Of a stretch of DNA of 64,000 nt, positions 46,150 to 59,091 are shown in pieces. A program made the position numbers and the translations under genes. The number at the start of each line of letters is the position of its first letter. Within the stretch, counting starts at the first letter, position 1. The DNA is from Aurelia coerulea (taxonomy: Eukaryota > Cnidaria > Scyphozoa > Semaeostomeae > Ulmaridae): NCBI GenBank assembly GCA_039566865.1, contig CM076951.1:17989484-18053483 (forward strand), written 5' to 3'. Below the pieces are notes generated by a model, which was given only the letters and a program-made list of their open reading frames with translations, did not search any database and was not told the origin of the DNA.

Positions 46150-46730
46150 TTCGGCGTGGGGGTGCTGTGGGGTGACTAAACTGCAAACCCTGCAGAAGCT
46201 GCAAAATCGAGCAGCTAGGATTGTAACTAAAAGTCGATTTGATACACCTGCTATGGCATTAATTCGCAGTTTAAATTGGCCTACTGTAAATGACATTATT
46301 AGAAGCGAAACAGCTACCACAATGTACAAATCGCTAAATGGTCAGGTCCCGGAGTACCTTTCAGATTTGTTCGAAAAAAATTCTACTCGAAATGTCAGAA
46401 AACTGAGAAACACCGATACTGATCTCACGTTACCATTACGAAAAACTAACAATTGGCAGAGGGCTTTATCTTTTCGTGGACCTAAGCTTTGGAATCAACT
46501 GAACTTTATGCTAAACAGGCACCCTCCCTTGCCACTTTTAAGAGAAGAATCAAAAACTAGCCTTAACGAGAATTCTTTTATTTTTTGTTAACTATTATAT
46601 AGTGATCTTTTGAATTAGTAAATGTTTTGCCACGGCCCCCTGAAAAGCAGTTCATATGAATTGACGGGGCTACCGTGCCTAAATAAATAAAAATGAATGA
46701 ATGAATGAATGAAAAGCCTCATTTCATTTG
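46150..46730 (+). pseudogene. 5'-truncated LINE (CR1/L2-like) 3' end
   Basis: The frame to 46591 reads KLQTLQKLQNRAARIVT, then NGQVPEYLSDLF and FRGPKLWNQL, the conserved tail of non-LTR reverse transcriptases. A short 3' UTR and an (AATG)n tail (about 46681-46715) follow. It sits in opposite orientation in a Ginger intron (between 46826 and 45882). No target duplication defined. Confidence 0.75.
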
Positions 46731-47391
46731 CGAGGCTGATTACATTAATCAACTCGCTACTTAAATGCTAGAAAGTTGTGAACCCGTGTTTAGCAGACAA
46801 CGATGAAGCAATGTATGACCCTTACCTTAGATTCTTTATGAATTTGTTGATCTGTGCTGGCAGCTCTCCAAACGAATTTAGGTATGATGCAGTTTGCTCT
46901 TTCGGCTTCAATACCTTAGTGGATTAGGAAAAGATTTTCTTAAATTCCAGAAAGAATAGATTTAATCGAAATTACAAAAGTTAGGCTCTTCTTTGCTGTG
47001 CATTTAAAATCAAGAGACCTTCTAAAAGGGTTCAACATTTCAACCATTGATAAATATTGTTGGATCTTTTCACTTTCATATTTCCATTAAAATGTAATAC
47101 AAATGCTTGTGTTGGGGTTAAAACCTTGCGACATTGGATTGATCATGAAGATGAAGTTATACTCACAATCAGATTCCAATGATTACCATTGGTATGATAT
47201 CCACCGAGTACCAAATCGTAATCTTCAATTGTTATCTGGAACGAGGATGCAATTAAAAATTCGGAGAAAGATTAGATAATACCATCTGTAAAGACAGTTG
47301 CGAGAAACCCTTCCATGAATTATCCACCACATTAAAAGATTTCTGGCACCCTAATTAGGACACAGGAGGCCCAAGCTATTGTGGGTAGATC

Positions 47392-47655
47392 TTATCTTAC
47401 CTTATAATCTCTTGTTGAAATGAAAAGAACTTACGTTTGAGTTTTTCTTGCCTATATTTCATATGACAGCCGTTTCGTTTGTTTCTTGCGTCCTTGCTCT
47501 TGGTCAATCAAATACGACGCCTCGATACTAGCCATAAATGCAAAATGATGATAATGATTGAAACAAATGAAACGGCTGTCATATGAAATATAGGCAAGAA
47601 AAAACTTCAAACGTAAGTTCTTTTCATTTCAACAAGAGATAAGATAAGATAGGAT
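47392..47655. repeat. Hairpin MITE in a Ginger intron
   Basis: About 95-bp arms: ATTTCATATGACAGCCGTTTC pairs with GAAACGGCTGTCATATGAAAT, and outward CTTGTTGAAATGAAAAGAAC pairs with GTTCTTTTCATTTCAACAAG. No gene. Confidence 0.8.
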
Positions 47656-48251
47656 TTTGATACATTATGCGTTAGGACGCAGGAAAGCCCCATCACCACA
47701 ATAGTTCGGGCCTCTGATATTTCATATGTCGCTAATCTCGGTAAAGATTTGCAGATCAGTTTTCTTCATCCTCAAGACTCAGCTGATCTGCAATTCATTT
47801 ATGACATATCAACGTGCAGCAATAGCTGGCTGGATGATTATTTGAATGACCTGACACCAGGATTTTATATGTAATCATTATACCTTTGTTAGCTTGGGCT
47901 TGTAACATAGTCCATTGCATATTTCAGTCATGACGCATGTTCCCATGACCAATATTTTGAACTAAGAATTAAGAACAGTGATTAAAAATTGGTTGTTAAA
48001 AGTCACAGCATATTGCATTGTGCCTCCTTTCGTGCGGGGTAGCGGAGGGGGCAAAGGACTTGCTGTCAGACCGAGATCCGTCCATCGGTTAACTTGTGTA
48101 CAACTATGAAAATGATGTAAAAACATGGTCGTATAAGTACCAATTTCACTAAAATTTGAATTCTCAAATTTATCTTGAAAAACCGAGATCTTACCTTGTT
48201 AGTACTGTATTTCTTAGATAGGATTACCAGATATGCATCGATTATCTACGA

Positions 48252-48534
48252 CAACAGAAGCAACAAGAAAAAGGACATTAGCTGGTGACATTTGGCCACA
48301 AAATGCACTAAGAAGAGTCACTGAAAAGTCTACGAATTATAGAGAACTTGATAATCCTGTGAATCACGGAACAATTGGTGAATAGATTACTTCAACAGAA
48401 GCAACAAGAAAAAGGACATTAGCTGGTGACATTTGGCCACAAAATGCACTAAGAAGAGTCACTGAAAAGTCTACGAATTATAGAGAACTTGATAATCCTG
48501 TGAATCACGGAACAATTGGTGAATAGATTACTTC
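48252..48534 (+). repeat. 141-bp perfect tandem duplication
   Basis: The unit beginning CAACAGAAGCAACAAG at 48252 is repeated from 48393 with no visible difference. It starts 7 bp upstream (minus sense) of the exon 48245-48195, so it extends the intron at its branch-point region. Confidence 0.85.
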
Positions 48535-50572
48535 AAAGTATGGTTGAAGTGTGTCTCACAGCCATTTGTTTTACTCTTTTATTTACTTCACTTGTCTTCC
48601 TCATTTGTCTAGTTGCCTAAAGAGTTTTGTTACCAAGATTAAAATATTCCTTTCCTCCCAATAACCTTACATGGAAGAGTGTGTGTAGATAAATGCGTCA
48701 AGTCCATCCTGCTTTCTCCTGAAATGCTATTCGAGCGACTATTAATGTTGTAAAATGATATAGTGTCAGATCAGAAAGAAACGATCTTGGATGTAGCAGC
48801 CATATCTACTATGAACGCCCGTAAGATTAGATTTCACATTTAATGCAACAAATCCTCACTTACTTCATCTGAAATATAAGCTTTTCCCTTTAATTCAAGT
48901 AGCCTGTTGTCTGATATGTTGATGCTATTGATTTTACTCTCAATAAAGCCAACGGTGCAACCTCTCCAAATGGTATCAATGACTAAGGAAGAAAGATATC
49001 ATCATTTTCCTGTATGGTCTTGAAGATAAAGAGAGACTTTAAAATTTGAAAGTCTTCCAAAAACTAATCTATCTTACCTGAAATGATTGCTCAAAGCCAA
49101 TTTCGAATTTCGACCTGATGTCAATTTGCCATAGCAGAAGCACATGGTAGCTATTAAGTAGGCAGGTGTTTCAATTAGAAAGAAAAATATTCTATTTACC
49201 CTGTTTGGAATTCAACGAGAATTTCTCTGGAACCGTACTTGGCCGAAGATTCACATCAGGGCTATCATCTTCTACGACGATACATTTTAGCTTTGTGACA
49301 AAGGATGTTGTGGCTGTCTCATTTAGTACTTCCTGCTCGCCATATGTTAGAGCAGCACCCTCATCATCATTATCTCCCTTGCCGTCATTGTAAATATTCT
49401 GACTCTTGGTGACTTTGCCTGGATTGAGCCCTTGGTCGTGGTTTCTGGTTTCGTCTGTTTTCCTGTTTGAATGACTGCTTCCCTCTTTCAAATCTTCCAT
49501 CTTTATCTGCTCATCATTTTCCTCTTCATTATCTTCAGATTCACCTGAGTCTTCTTTTGGTTGTTGCACTCTCTCGCGGAAAAGCCCACTTATCACTTCT
49601 TTCCAGTTATGGCCCATTTCTCCCTCCTCCGCCTCTGATTCACCGGACGTCTCCATGGCTTGATATGTAGCATTTGTGCCCGTCTCATCTTCTGTGCCCA
49701 TTTCAGTTGTAAACCCTCCTTTTTTCATGATTTTTTTTTTCGTTGCACTTTCTTCAGCCATGTTATACTCCACCTCTCCCTCAACGTTGTCACCTTTTGA
49801 CTTGGATTCGTCTTTCGATTCCACGTTGATAGTATGCTCTTGCTTGGCACTGTTCCTTTCAAACGTCTTCTCTACCTCTCTTTTTGCATCACCAATTGTT
49901 TCCTCCTTGCTAATCTTTGCCTGTGGACTGTGCATATCATTTGGTTCACTGCAACTTATTTCAATTCTTTCACTTCCAACGTCGATGTTCTGCTCCCTAC
50001 TCTGCTCTCTTTTCATGGTCGTCTTTTTTGTGGATTTAGTTGAAGTTTCCATAAATTCTTCGAGATTTTCAGCATTGCTTCCAATGTCTTCTTGCTTGGT
50101 TTCGCTTGCAGATTCTTCTGTTGTTTTTTCTTCATCGGAATCTGGAAAAATCCATGGCTTCAAATGGTTTATATTGCGTTTTACTTTATTGTTGTCAAGA
50201 CGTACGTGCTTGTTTCCAATTACTTCACGAATAATGTGCGGTCCTGACCAGCTTTTCGATAGAGGATCACCTTGTCGCGTCCTCTTTCTTGCATTGTACA
50301 ACAGAACCTTTTGTCCAACAGTAAACTTCACAATCGTCTTTCCAGGCGCCAATTTTCGTTCCTTGTAGTATTTCTTTTGTTTTTCTTGAGCTATTTTTAT
50401 GTTTGCTTCTGCTTTTTTAGCGCAAATCTTTTTTTCTTCTACAAGCTTTGTCATAAATTGCACGATGCTATTTTCGACGGGCAGCATGATAGACATCTAA
50501 AAAAAGAAGAAGTGACAATTTAAATGTTCAGGCTGTTTTCCAGCGAATTAATAACATGTCCTCACTTTACCG

Positions 50573-50930
50573 GGTGCACCAAACTAGACTATGCACGTTT
50601 GGCAGGCCACAATAAATCGTACACTGGACTGATTTTGAAGATTCATGACTTAATCTTTAGCAGAAGGCCTAAATTATATTACAGGATTTTTGCAAATTTT
50701 TCTTTTTTCAATTTTTAGAGCTAGACGCGAGTTTCCTAAAATTTTCGTTCTCAAAAACACTGAGAACGATAAAAAATGTTGATCAATTTTCTAAAGAATC
50801 GACATGAATGGAGATAGAGAAAACTTTTTCGGAGTGATTTGGGATTTAGAAATCAATGGAATTGTATCGATTAACTGTGTCGATTAATTGATCGATTTCT
50901 AGATCCCAAATCACCATGGGTAAGCAGCAA
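50573..50930 (+). repeat. Half copy of the mariner-type hairpin
   Basis: Starts CCGGGTGCACCAAAC after TA and follows the left half of 41154-41720 up to the central ATCGATT palindrome. The second half is missing. Confidence 0.7.
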
Positions 50931-52109
50931 AAGTGATTTCCGAGATACAAACTATTTGATATTGTGTTAACAATTTAATTGACACAATCGTAATTAAAAG
51001 TTTGTTCCTGCTACGAAGCACTTTCATTAATCTTTCCCAACAACCCTCTGCATCGTATTTTCCGGTGTACATAGAACTGTTGGTCTATACTTCTACCGGT
51101 TGGTTCTAGTCAGAAAAAAGATGGGATCTTTGGCAACCTCGTTTCCTAGGGTATCTGTTGTTGTTAATGTAGGCGTTGCTGTTCACGGAAACCTGCATTG
51201 TCACTGGGTGGAGGTTGGGTCTTTTCTAATCTTAATTGATGTGGTTTACTTTTGAAAATTCGTTCTTTAAAACTAGATCCATAAACTAACCTAGACATCA
51301 AAATTTGTTTGGTTGAAATCGGCCTTTTCCTTCCATAATTATGAGCTAAGATTCCTAAGATATGAGTTTCATTCGTGCACGTGAGATTCTAGATCATGAC
51401 AAATATAGTGTTTCTCATCTGTACCACCAACACAACTAACTCATACATTTTGTTAGAGCACAAGATGAAAAATGGTTGTAATTAATTTTCATCCCTTGGC
51501 GACAATGAATTTTCTTTTCATTGTTGGGAAGGAGAAATTTCCTATACAAGTGAAACTATTCACCAGCAATTTGACTTGTTTTTCATTCAAATATGGGTTG
51601 ATAAATATCCTATTTTTTTTGCTCACCTGGTAGAATTCTTCGCGAAAAAAAACTTAAATTTTGTACCAGGTCACTAAGCGGTTATTTGTCTTAACAATAT
51701 CTACCGGTAGACTACTTCACAAGCAACTTGGCAATATGCCGCAATATGTTAGCAGCTGATGTAGCTGAATGTATTGACGATATAAATGGAAGCAACGTAC
51801 GTTTGAAAGGTCGTCGGTGTTCCCAGATTCATCAATCTCTATCGGTCTCCTTGCTTCCCGACCGTGCATAAGCTGGAATGGTGTCATCTTAGTTGTACAG
51901 CTTTTTGTTGTTCGGATTGAAAAAAGAACAGGATCTATCAACACGTCCCAGTTTCCAACCGTTGCTTCTTCTGATGTTAGTTTCTCTAAACGCCTGAAGC
52001 AGAAAAATGGAAATTTTGTTAGTTGCAGAATGTCTGTATATATTTCTTTCTTATGGAGCAGGTGAATCAAAACAAGTTGTATACCCTTTAGAAAATCATC
52101 GAAACTAAA

Positions 52110-52459
52110 GGCCCCGATCACACTGCTTTGTCTTTTTTACAAAAATGGAGAGAAAAACCTCCGTTTTTGTGAAAGTGTTCACACTGATCGGCACAAAGAC
52201 GCCACAAAAACGGAGGTTTTCGAAAACGCTATTAGAAGTGGATATACACAAAACGGAGGCTTTGGAAAACGCACTTGATCAGTGTGAACGCACAAAAACG
52301 GAGGTTTTTCTCTCCGTATTTGTTAGCAGGCGGATTAATGTGAACGGACAAAAACGGATGTTTCTCCCTCCGTTTTTGTACAAAAACGGAGCAATTTGCA
52401 CGGGTAGCTTGGATGCTACAAAAACGGATACTAACAAAAACGGAGATGTGAACGGGGCC
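52110..52459. repeat. MITE with repeated ACAAAAACGGAG words
   Basis: Ends GGCCCCGATCACAC and GTGAACGGGGCC, candidate 4-bp TSD TAAA on both sides. About ten spaced ACAAAAACGGA words or their complements fill the interior. It lies in the Ginger intron between 52935 and 51993. Confidence 0.75.
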
Positions 52460-53484
52460 TAAAGCAAAGGTGCAACCAGAAAATGTTTATTGGTACTTGA
52501 CTGACTTCTTTCCTCGGATGTTCTACAGAAGGCTCATTTGGATTAGCGTGCCGATGTCTTCCTGGATCTTCTTTCTGCATAATTGTCTTTTGGTTCATTG
52601 TGCGTTTGAGAGAGATCATTTTATTTCTTCTCTTTCTTTGAATGTTTCAAGGGGGACGTTGCTGAGCTCATCAATCTGATATACGACTTTGTGAAACATG
52701 ATGGCATTTTGTCTGAACTTTTCAGATCAAAATCATTTAGCTGACACTAGAGTATTATTTGACGCAACTGAAGTTTTTCACTTAGGACGCAGACACCATC
52801 CAATATATGAACAATCCAATGTATCAACAATTGGTACCGTTCACTGTACAGCTGTGCAGCATTGAGAGATACTAATGATAAGGAAGAATTGCTCTACAAA
52901 TTTAATCAAGAAATCAAACTCAAAGCTTGCTCACCTTTTGATGTTTTGGTTTGTCCTCTCATCGAGGCCATTTGTTTGCGGATGATAAGCTGCTGTCACT
53001 TGATGCTTCACTCCAAGGATTTTGTAAAATTCTTCATTCAGCTGTTGAAACATATGGAAATGATCAAGTAGACTGTTCACAACGTTGCCCATTAAGGTTT
53101 ATGTTCAAGTTTTCTACAGACACACTTTTTTTAAATGATTTTGAAAGTAGTTGAGCTTAATTATTGCTGAGTAAATCTGTTAATTATTTGGGAAAAAGAA
53201 AATTTATCTATTTCTTCTATGGTCATAGCCTACAGCCAAAAATATTATGAAACGGCGTTTACCAAGCATAAGACTCATTTCATTTTCTTAAGATTTCTCA
53301 CATTCCAAGGGTCAGTTTCTGTTGATAACAGCTTCTCATAAAAAGAATATATTCTGCTTGCACCATAAACTAAATCATTTTATTTACTTCTGAAGCTGAA
53401 CCTTTTTCATGGAGTTTATAATAATAGGTTTACGTACTTCATTGGCAAATTCTCTTCCTTGATCCGTCAGGACTTTCTCTGGAG

Positions 53485-56400
53485 GCCAGGTCGAAAACGC
53501 GGAAAACGCGGAAAACCCGGAAAAACATGTGAAGATTTTGAATGGCCAGAAATAGCGTTTATTCAACTAAAAATAAAGGTAAGAGACCTTTCTTGATAAG
53601 CCAAATATTCCACCAAGAAGACAAAAAAGAAATTTCCGCGTTTTCCACGTTTTCGTTTTGGCTATGGGTGATTTTTGAAAACGCGGAAAACACGGAAATC
53701 TTTTATGGTAAGTTTTATCAGTTGCTTCTCATAGATATTGACAATTAATACGTTAAACTTTCTCTCCTCATGAATTCTGTACCAAAATAGACTTCGTAGA
53801 TCTGAATGAAACTTTTGGATCATGAGATTTAAAATTAATGGGCCTAAGTGGCCTTCGAGGGGCAGTTTGTTAGTGATTTCTTAACCATATCCCTTTACGG
53901 TGCCATGGGCGGATACAGCATGTTATGTCGCCAAAATGCGGCAAACACGGATGAATTCTGTACCAAAATAGACTTCGTCGTAGCTCTGAATGAAACTTTC
54001 GGATCGTCAGATTTAAAATTAACGGGCCTAAGTGGCCTTCGAGGGGCAGTTTGTTTGTAATTTCTTAACCGTATCCACTTATGGTGCTATAGGCGGATAA
54101 AGCAAGTTATGTCGCCATAATGAAGCCCGAAATAAACTGAAAGCCTCCTGTTTTGCAAAATGATTTTTTCCGCGCTTTCCGCGTTTTCGTTTTTGCTATA
54201 GGTGATTTTCGAAAACGCGGAAAACGTGGAAATCTTTTTATATCAACTTTTATCAGTAGATTTTCGCGAATAAAGACGATTGATACGTTAAGCTTTCTCT
54301 CCTCGTGAATTCTGTACCAAAATAGACTTCGTAGCTCTGAATGAAACTTTCGGATCATCAGATTTAAAATTAATGGGCCTAAGTGGCCTGTCAGGAATTC
54401 GAGGGGAGGAATTCGAATTCGAACCGTATCCCTTTACGGTGCTATGGGCGGATACAGCATGTTATGCCGCCAAAATGAAGCATGAAATAAACTGACAGCC
54501 TCCTGTTTTGCACAATATTTTTTACCGCGCTTTTGTTTTTGGTATAGGTGATTTTCGAATGCGCGGAAATCGTGAAAATCTCTTTATATCAACTGTGGTC
54601 ACATACCAACGAACGGATCTTGAATTTCTGTAGTTCTACACTGTGAAAAATGAGCTTTGGTAGTATTTTTGGTAGTAATCAGAACATTAAGTAGGCCTTT
54701 TGGATAGTTTGTCGTTCCCTAGACTTGCTCAAAGTATATTCAGTGGACTGTCAGCAAAGCTAGCTATCGCCCCCGCAAGAGTAATTATATTCTTTTGATG
54801 CTGATGGTCCACTAAATAGACTTGGAGCAATTCTAGTTGTTCCTTGGTTATTCGTACGTAAAGTTACTTACATGTAAAGTTATGACCCCAGGTAAGAGAC
54901 TTTTGGAGAAAAATCAATGGGTGATAAATAACGCAACAAAACATTAAAGTTAAAACATCGAAGTTAAAACTTGTATAATAACGACGCAGCTGTCAACTAA
55001 ACTTAAAAGCAATCTGTCCCCTATTGTTCTGACCTTGGTTACAGCTTTATTTACCTTATTTACGCTGCAGCTAAATTCATGCATCACCGAGTCTCTATGA
55101 CCCTGATTTCTTTGGATAAAGCGAATTAACACCAACTTCTGGAATATACAATAGAGATCTTTATCGATTTTATTTTCATTCATCGAAGGGGACAGATTGC
55201 CTTTAAAGTAAACACAAAAGAACCAGTGACTTGAGAACCATTAACTTCCAATGTAGTAATACATTTTCCGAAAAATAATCTTTTTCAGGTAGTTAGTGAA
55301 GGTGAAATGAAAGTCCATGTTAATGTCTAGGTTCGTCTGATGCTTTCTAATCCAATGTTTTGGAGTTATTTGAGACAGTATAAGGACAGATGAAGCCTGG
55401 GATGGAAAGTTTGGTTCTTTTATGCGGGTTTTTACTGAAACAAAATTAATATGACTCATAACAGAACAACTAAATATTGTCCGAAGACACATCCTTTTGC
55501 AGAAAAACGAGGGAAACATAGCTAATTTTAGGACTGTTGTGAATAAGGGTATTAGTTTGGTCAAACAGAATTTCATCTTTATCTTAGCTAATGTGTGTTA
55601 GTTTCGCTAGTTTGAACTCGTTTCTGCCGTATTTGAACAAATGAAAACCACTTAAGAAAATCAGCAAGATATCATTTCCTTCCCTGAGGCATGTTCATTC
55701 TCCTATCAACGAAATAATAAACTGTCTCTCGAATTCCTGATAGGCCACTTAGGCCCATTAATTTTAAATCTGATGATCCGAAAGTTTCATTCAGAGCTAC
55801 GAAGTCTATTTTGGTACAGAATTCATGAGGAGAGAAAGCTTAACGTATCACTTGTCTTTATTTGCGAAAAGCTACTGATAAAGTTGATATAAAAAGATTT
55901 CCACGTTTTCCGCGTTTTCGAAAATCACCTATAGCAAAAACGAAAACGCGGAAAAATTTATTTGCAAAACAGGAGGCTTTCAGTTTATTTCGGGCTTCAT
56001 TATGGCGACATAACTTGCTTTATCCGCCTATAGCACCATAAATGGATACGGTTAAGAAATTACAAACAAACTGCCCCTCGAAGGCCACTTAGGCCCATTT
56101 ATTTTAAACCTCATGATCCAAAAGTTTCATTCAGAGCTACGAAGTCTATTTTGGTACAGAATTCATGAGGAGAGAAAGCTTAACGTATCAATCGTCTTTA
56201 TTTGCGAAAATCTACTGATAAAAGTTGATATAAAAATATTTCCACGTTTTCCGCGTTTTCGAAAATCACCTAAAGCCAAAACGAAAACGCGGAAAAAATT
56301 ATTTTGCAAAACAGGAAGCTTTCAGTTTATTTCGTGCTTCATTTTGGCGACATAACATGCTGTATCCGCCTATAGCACCATAAATGGATACGGTTAAGAA

Positions 56401-56783
56401 ATTACAAACAAACTGCCCCTCGAAGGCCACTTAGGCCCATTAATTTTAAATCTCATGATCCCAAAGTTTCATTCAGAGCTACGAAGTCTATTTTGGTACA
56501 GAATTCATGACGAGAGAAAGTTTAACGTATTAATTGCCAATATCTACGAGAAGCACCTGATAAAACTTACCATAAAAGATTTCCGTGTTTTCCGCGTTTT
56601 CGAAAATCACCCATAGCCAAAACGAAAACGTGGAAAACGCGGAAATTTCTTTTTTGTCTTCTTGGTGGAATATTTGGCTTATCAAGGAAGGTCTCTTACC
56701 TTTATTTTAGTTGAATAAGCGCTATTTCTGGCCATTCAAAATCTTCACATGTTTTTCCGCGCTTTCCGCGTTTTCGACCTGGC
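53485..56783. repeat. 3.3-kb foldback inserted in the Ginger integrase core
   Basis: Ends GCCAGGTCGAAAACGCGG on both sides, flanked by a 12-bp duplication CTTTCTCTGGAG (53473-53484, 56784-56795). Arms of about 0.9-1.0 kb pair and are themselves built of tandem ~320-390-bp units, each with GAAAACGCGGAAAAC words and a CTAAGTGGCC phrase. The spacer is about 54600-55730. It separates APEK from VLTDQG in the integrase, just before the second catalytic Asp. The target frame runs about 28 codons into the insert before a stop. Confidence 0.88.
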
Positions 56784-57089
56784 CTTTCTCTGGAGCACCG
56801 TGTCGACAGAAAAGTTTCACAAGGCATTGGGCTGTCTCTTTTGCGGTTTTGTCCGGAATGGGGAAAGCTTCGACCCATTTGGTGAAGTAATCTGTGCATG
56901 TAAAAATATACTTAAATCCCCTTTCAGTCGTTGGGTAGCTTCCCATCAGATCGATCCCAAGCATCTGCCATGGTTTTGACACCTAAAAGATTAAAAACCA
57001 CTGGATGGAATCACTTGCATTGGATGAAATGTTATCATTATCATTGTCAATCAATTTCTTGAATTAAATTTGCATGGGGGTGTGCCCAC

Positions 57090-57345
57090 AAGAAATTTTT
57101 CAGAATGTTTCACTCCCTCCAAATGATAACCGATTCTAGAAAAAAATGACAAAGGATACTCGCAAAACATAAATATTTGACCGAAAAACGGCCCGATCAA
57201 ACAAAATACCCCCCTTTAACATGTGTTCACAACCAGCGCTAGAAAAAATTGGTGAGAACGATACCCTGAAAACGGTACACCCCCTTCGGACAAATACTCT
57301 AAGTATTCCCCCCACCCCCACCCCCCTTCCACCGGAGGTTCTAAT
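57090..57345 (-). repeat. Dispersed repeat, second copy
   Basis: Homologous to 43840-44150, ending in the same C-rich tract. In the Ginger intron between 57611 and 56982. Confidence 0.6.
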
Positions 57346-57968
57346 TCATTTGTTCAACCAGATGCTCTACAACTAAATACATGTATCAACGACCAATGAA
57401 AAGCATCGACACTTGAGTCTCAACCAGAGATTTTAATATCCAGCCAGCCAATCATAGGCAATCACATCAATTTCTATATGATGAATTATCAAATCACGGT
57501 TCAAAGAAATTTAAACTTTTTCGCAAGCAGTTTTAAAGATAAATGTTCGTCAAGCGGACTTGTAGATTAGATTACAGACCTCTATCGCAGTAAGCATAAT
57601 ATGAACTTACCGTTATGCACTCCAATTCCACGTCAATGTTTTTCAGCGGTGGGCCAGTCCTGTAACACTTTTGACACTGCGAACGCTGCAATAGAGAGCC
57701 TTTCGTGAAATAGGGAGAATCAGCAATTGCTTACCAGCAATAAAGTATGCATGTCATTTTATTGGTTTAAGCGCAACAAAAAACAAGCATATTATTTCAT
57801 CGGAAACTACGTGTATACCGGATGAGTCAAAATTGGCTCATGATGGATGAAAATAATCTTGAAGTTACAGGCATTACAGGCATGAGACTGCCATTAATTG
57901 CAGATGAAATGATTTTAAGGTTGTTGCTTCATTGGTAACTGTCTACTGTTGCAAAAAAAATATATATA

Positions 57969-58600
57969 CCGGGTGCCCCAAAAAAATGGATACGGATTTG
58001 GTTGACTCTAGCGCTGTGAATTTAGCTTCAATCGATGTTTAATCATTCTGAAAATGTTCCTCGATAGTTAACTTGAACACAGGTACATCGTTTGTGGATA
58101 TTGGTGCTTTGTGCCAGGACCGTCGAGAGGGGGGAGTAGCCAGGGTAGTTACCAGGGGGCCCGGGGTATGTATTTTTTATTTGCTGTAGTTTTCTTTCAG
58201 GAACATTTTCAGGCCCGCGGGCCCAATTAGATTCTAAATGAAATCTAAAAGCAGCGTTTTACCAGTGCACAAGAGGGCGTGGCTCAAGGACAAAAGGGCG
58301 TGGGCCAAAATTTTCCCACGCCTTCAGTACCGGGGGCCTCCTCACGTCACTGACCCTGGGGCCCGGCCCCTCTCTCGACGGCCCTGCTTTGTGCGCAGAA
58401 ATATTAATCTTGAAAGCTCAAATTTGCCTCCACTTGCAAACCAGAGCTTTAGCCTTTTGACCTTAGCAATTCTGCAGGCACAGCGTATAAACCAATGATA
58501 GCCTTGAAAAAATTTGAAAAATATTATATCTTGTGTTATTCTTTTTTCCAAAAGTCACCCCTTAGTCACCCATTGAAGGTGGTAAACTCTTTTAAGCAAT
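57969..58600 (+). repeat. Mariner-type repeat, copy B (with nested MITE)
   Basis: Starts CCGGGTGCCCCAAAA after TA and matches 23666-23858 and then 32425 onward. It is continuous across the point where element C inserted in copy A (about 58437-58445), but is itself interrupted by the MITE 58115-58386. Confidence 0.75.
58115..58386. repeat. hAT-type MITE
   Basis: Ends CAGG(A/G)CCGTCGAGAG, flanked by a perfect 8-bp CTTTGTGC (58107-58114, 58387-58394). 272 bp, non-coding. Short CAGGG-type ends with an 8-bp TSD are diagnostic of hAT. Confidence 0.9.
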
Positions 58601-59091
58601 AAATTTGCCTGGAAAATGTAATTTACAATTTTTGCCAATTATTTTAATATGCTTAGGATTCCCACGTTGTTGAGCATCGAGTGATGTATAGTTAAAGTTT
58701 AACTATGTTCCATCGACAGTTTTTAGGGAGAGAGAACCAAATCTCGTACCGTAACCTCCATTCCAAGAGATATGTGATGTACACTTACGAAATACTTTAA
58801 ATGCGTTGTAATCCCTTTCCATTTGTACCGACTGCATATTAAGTCCTCAGTATTATTGAAACCACCATGCCCACCAATGCCACTGTCATGAAATTGCTTG
58901 AAAATCTCTCTGGCCGCCTCTAATGTACAGACAGCTTTAAGCATCACGGCATTGCTTCTTGATCGCTCATTTTGCGATTGTTTGAAATATAACGTATTTC
59001 CTGGAGATGATATTGTTTGTTTAGGTACAGCATTCTATGCATAGCAGCACATAGCCTGCGTGCAGAGTTTACTATTGTGGAGGAGTTAGAG

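Noticed and set aside
49081..49114. Extra Ginger exon with good AG and GT signals
   Set aside because: Including it breaks the frame before the Ulp1 domain, while joining 49200 directly to 48982 keeps phase and gives a sensible sequence.
49676..50368. 230-codon plus-strand frame rich in Ser/Phe
   Set aside because: Antisense of the acidic linker exon of the Ginger gene, whose phase and GPY/F motif are convincing on the minus strand.
49192..56982. Gypsy-type LTR retrotransposon or retrovirus-like element
   Set aside because: The integrase and GPY/F domain are related to those of LTR elements, but there are no LTRs, protease, reverse transcriptase or RNase H, and the gene is intron-rich with Ulp1 and PHD domains, which fits Ginger1.
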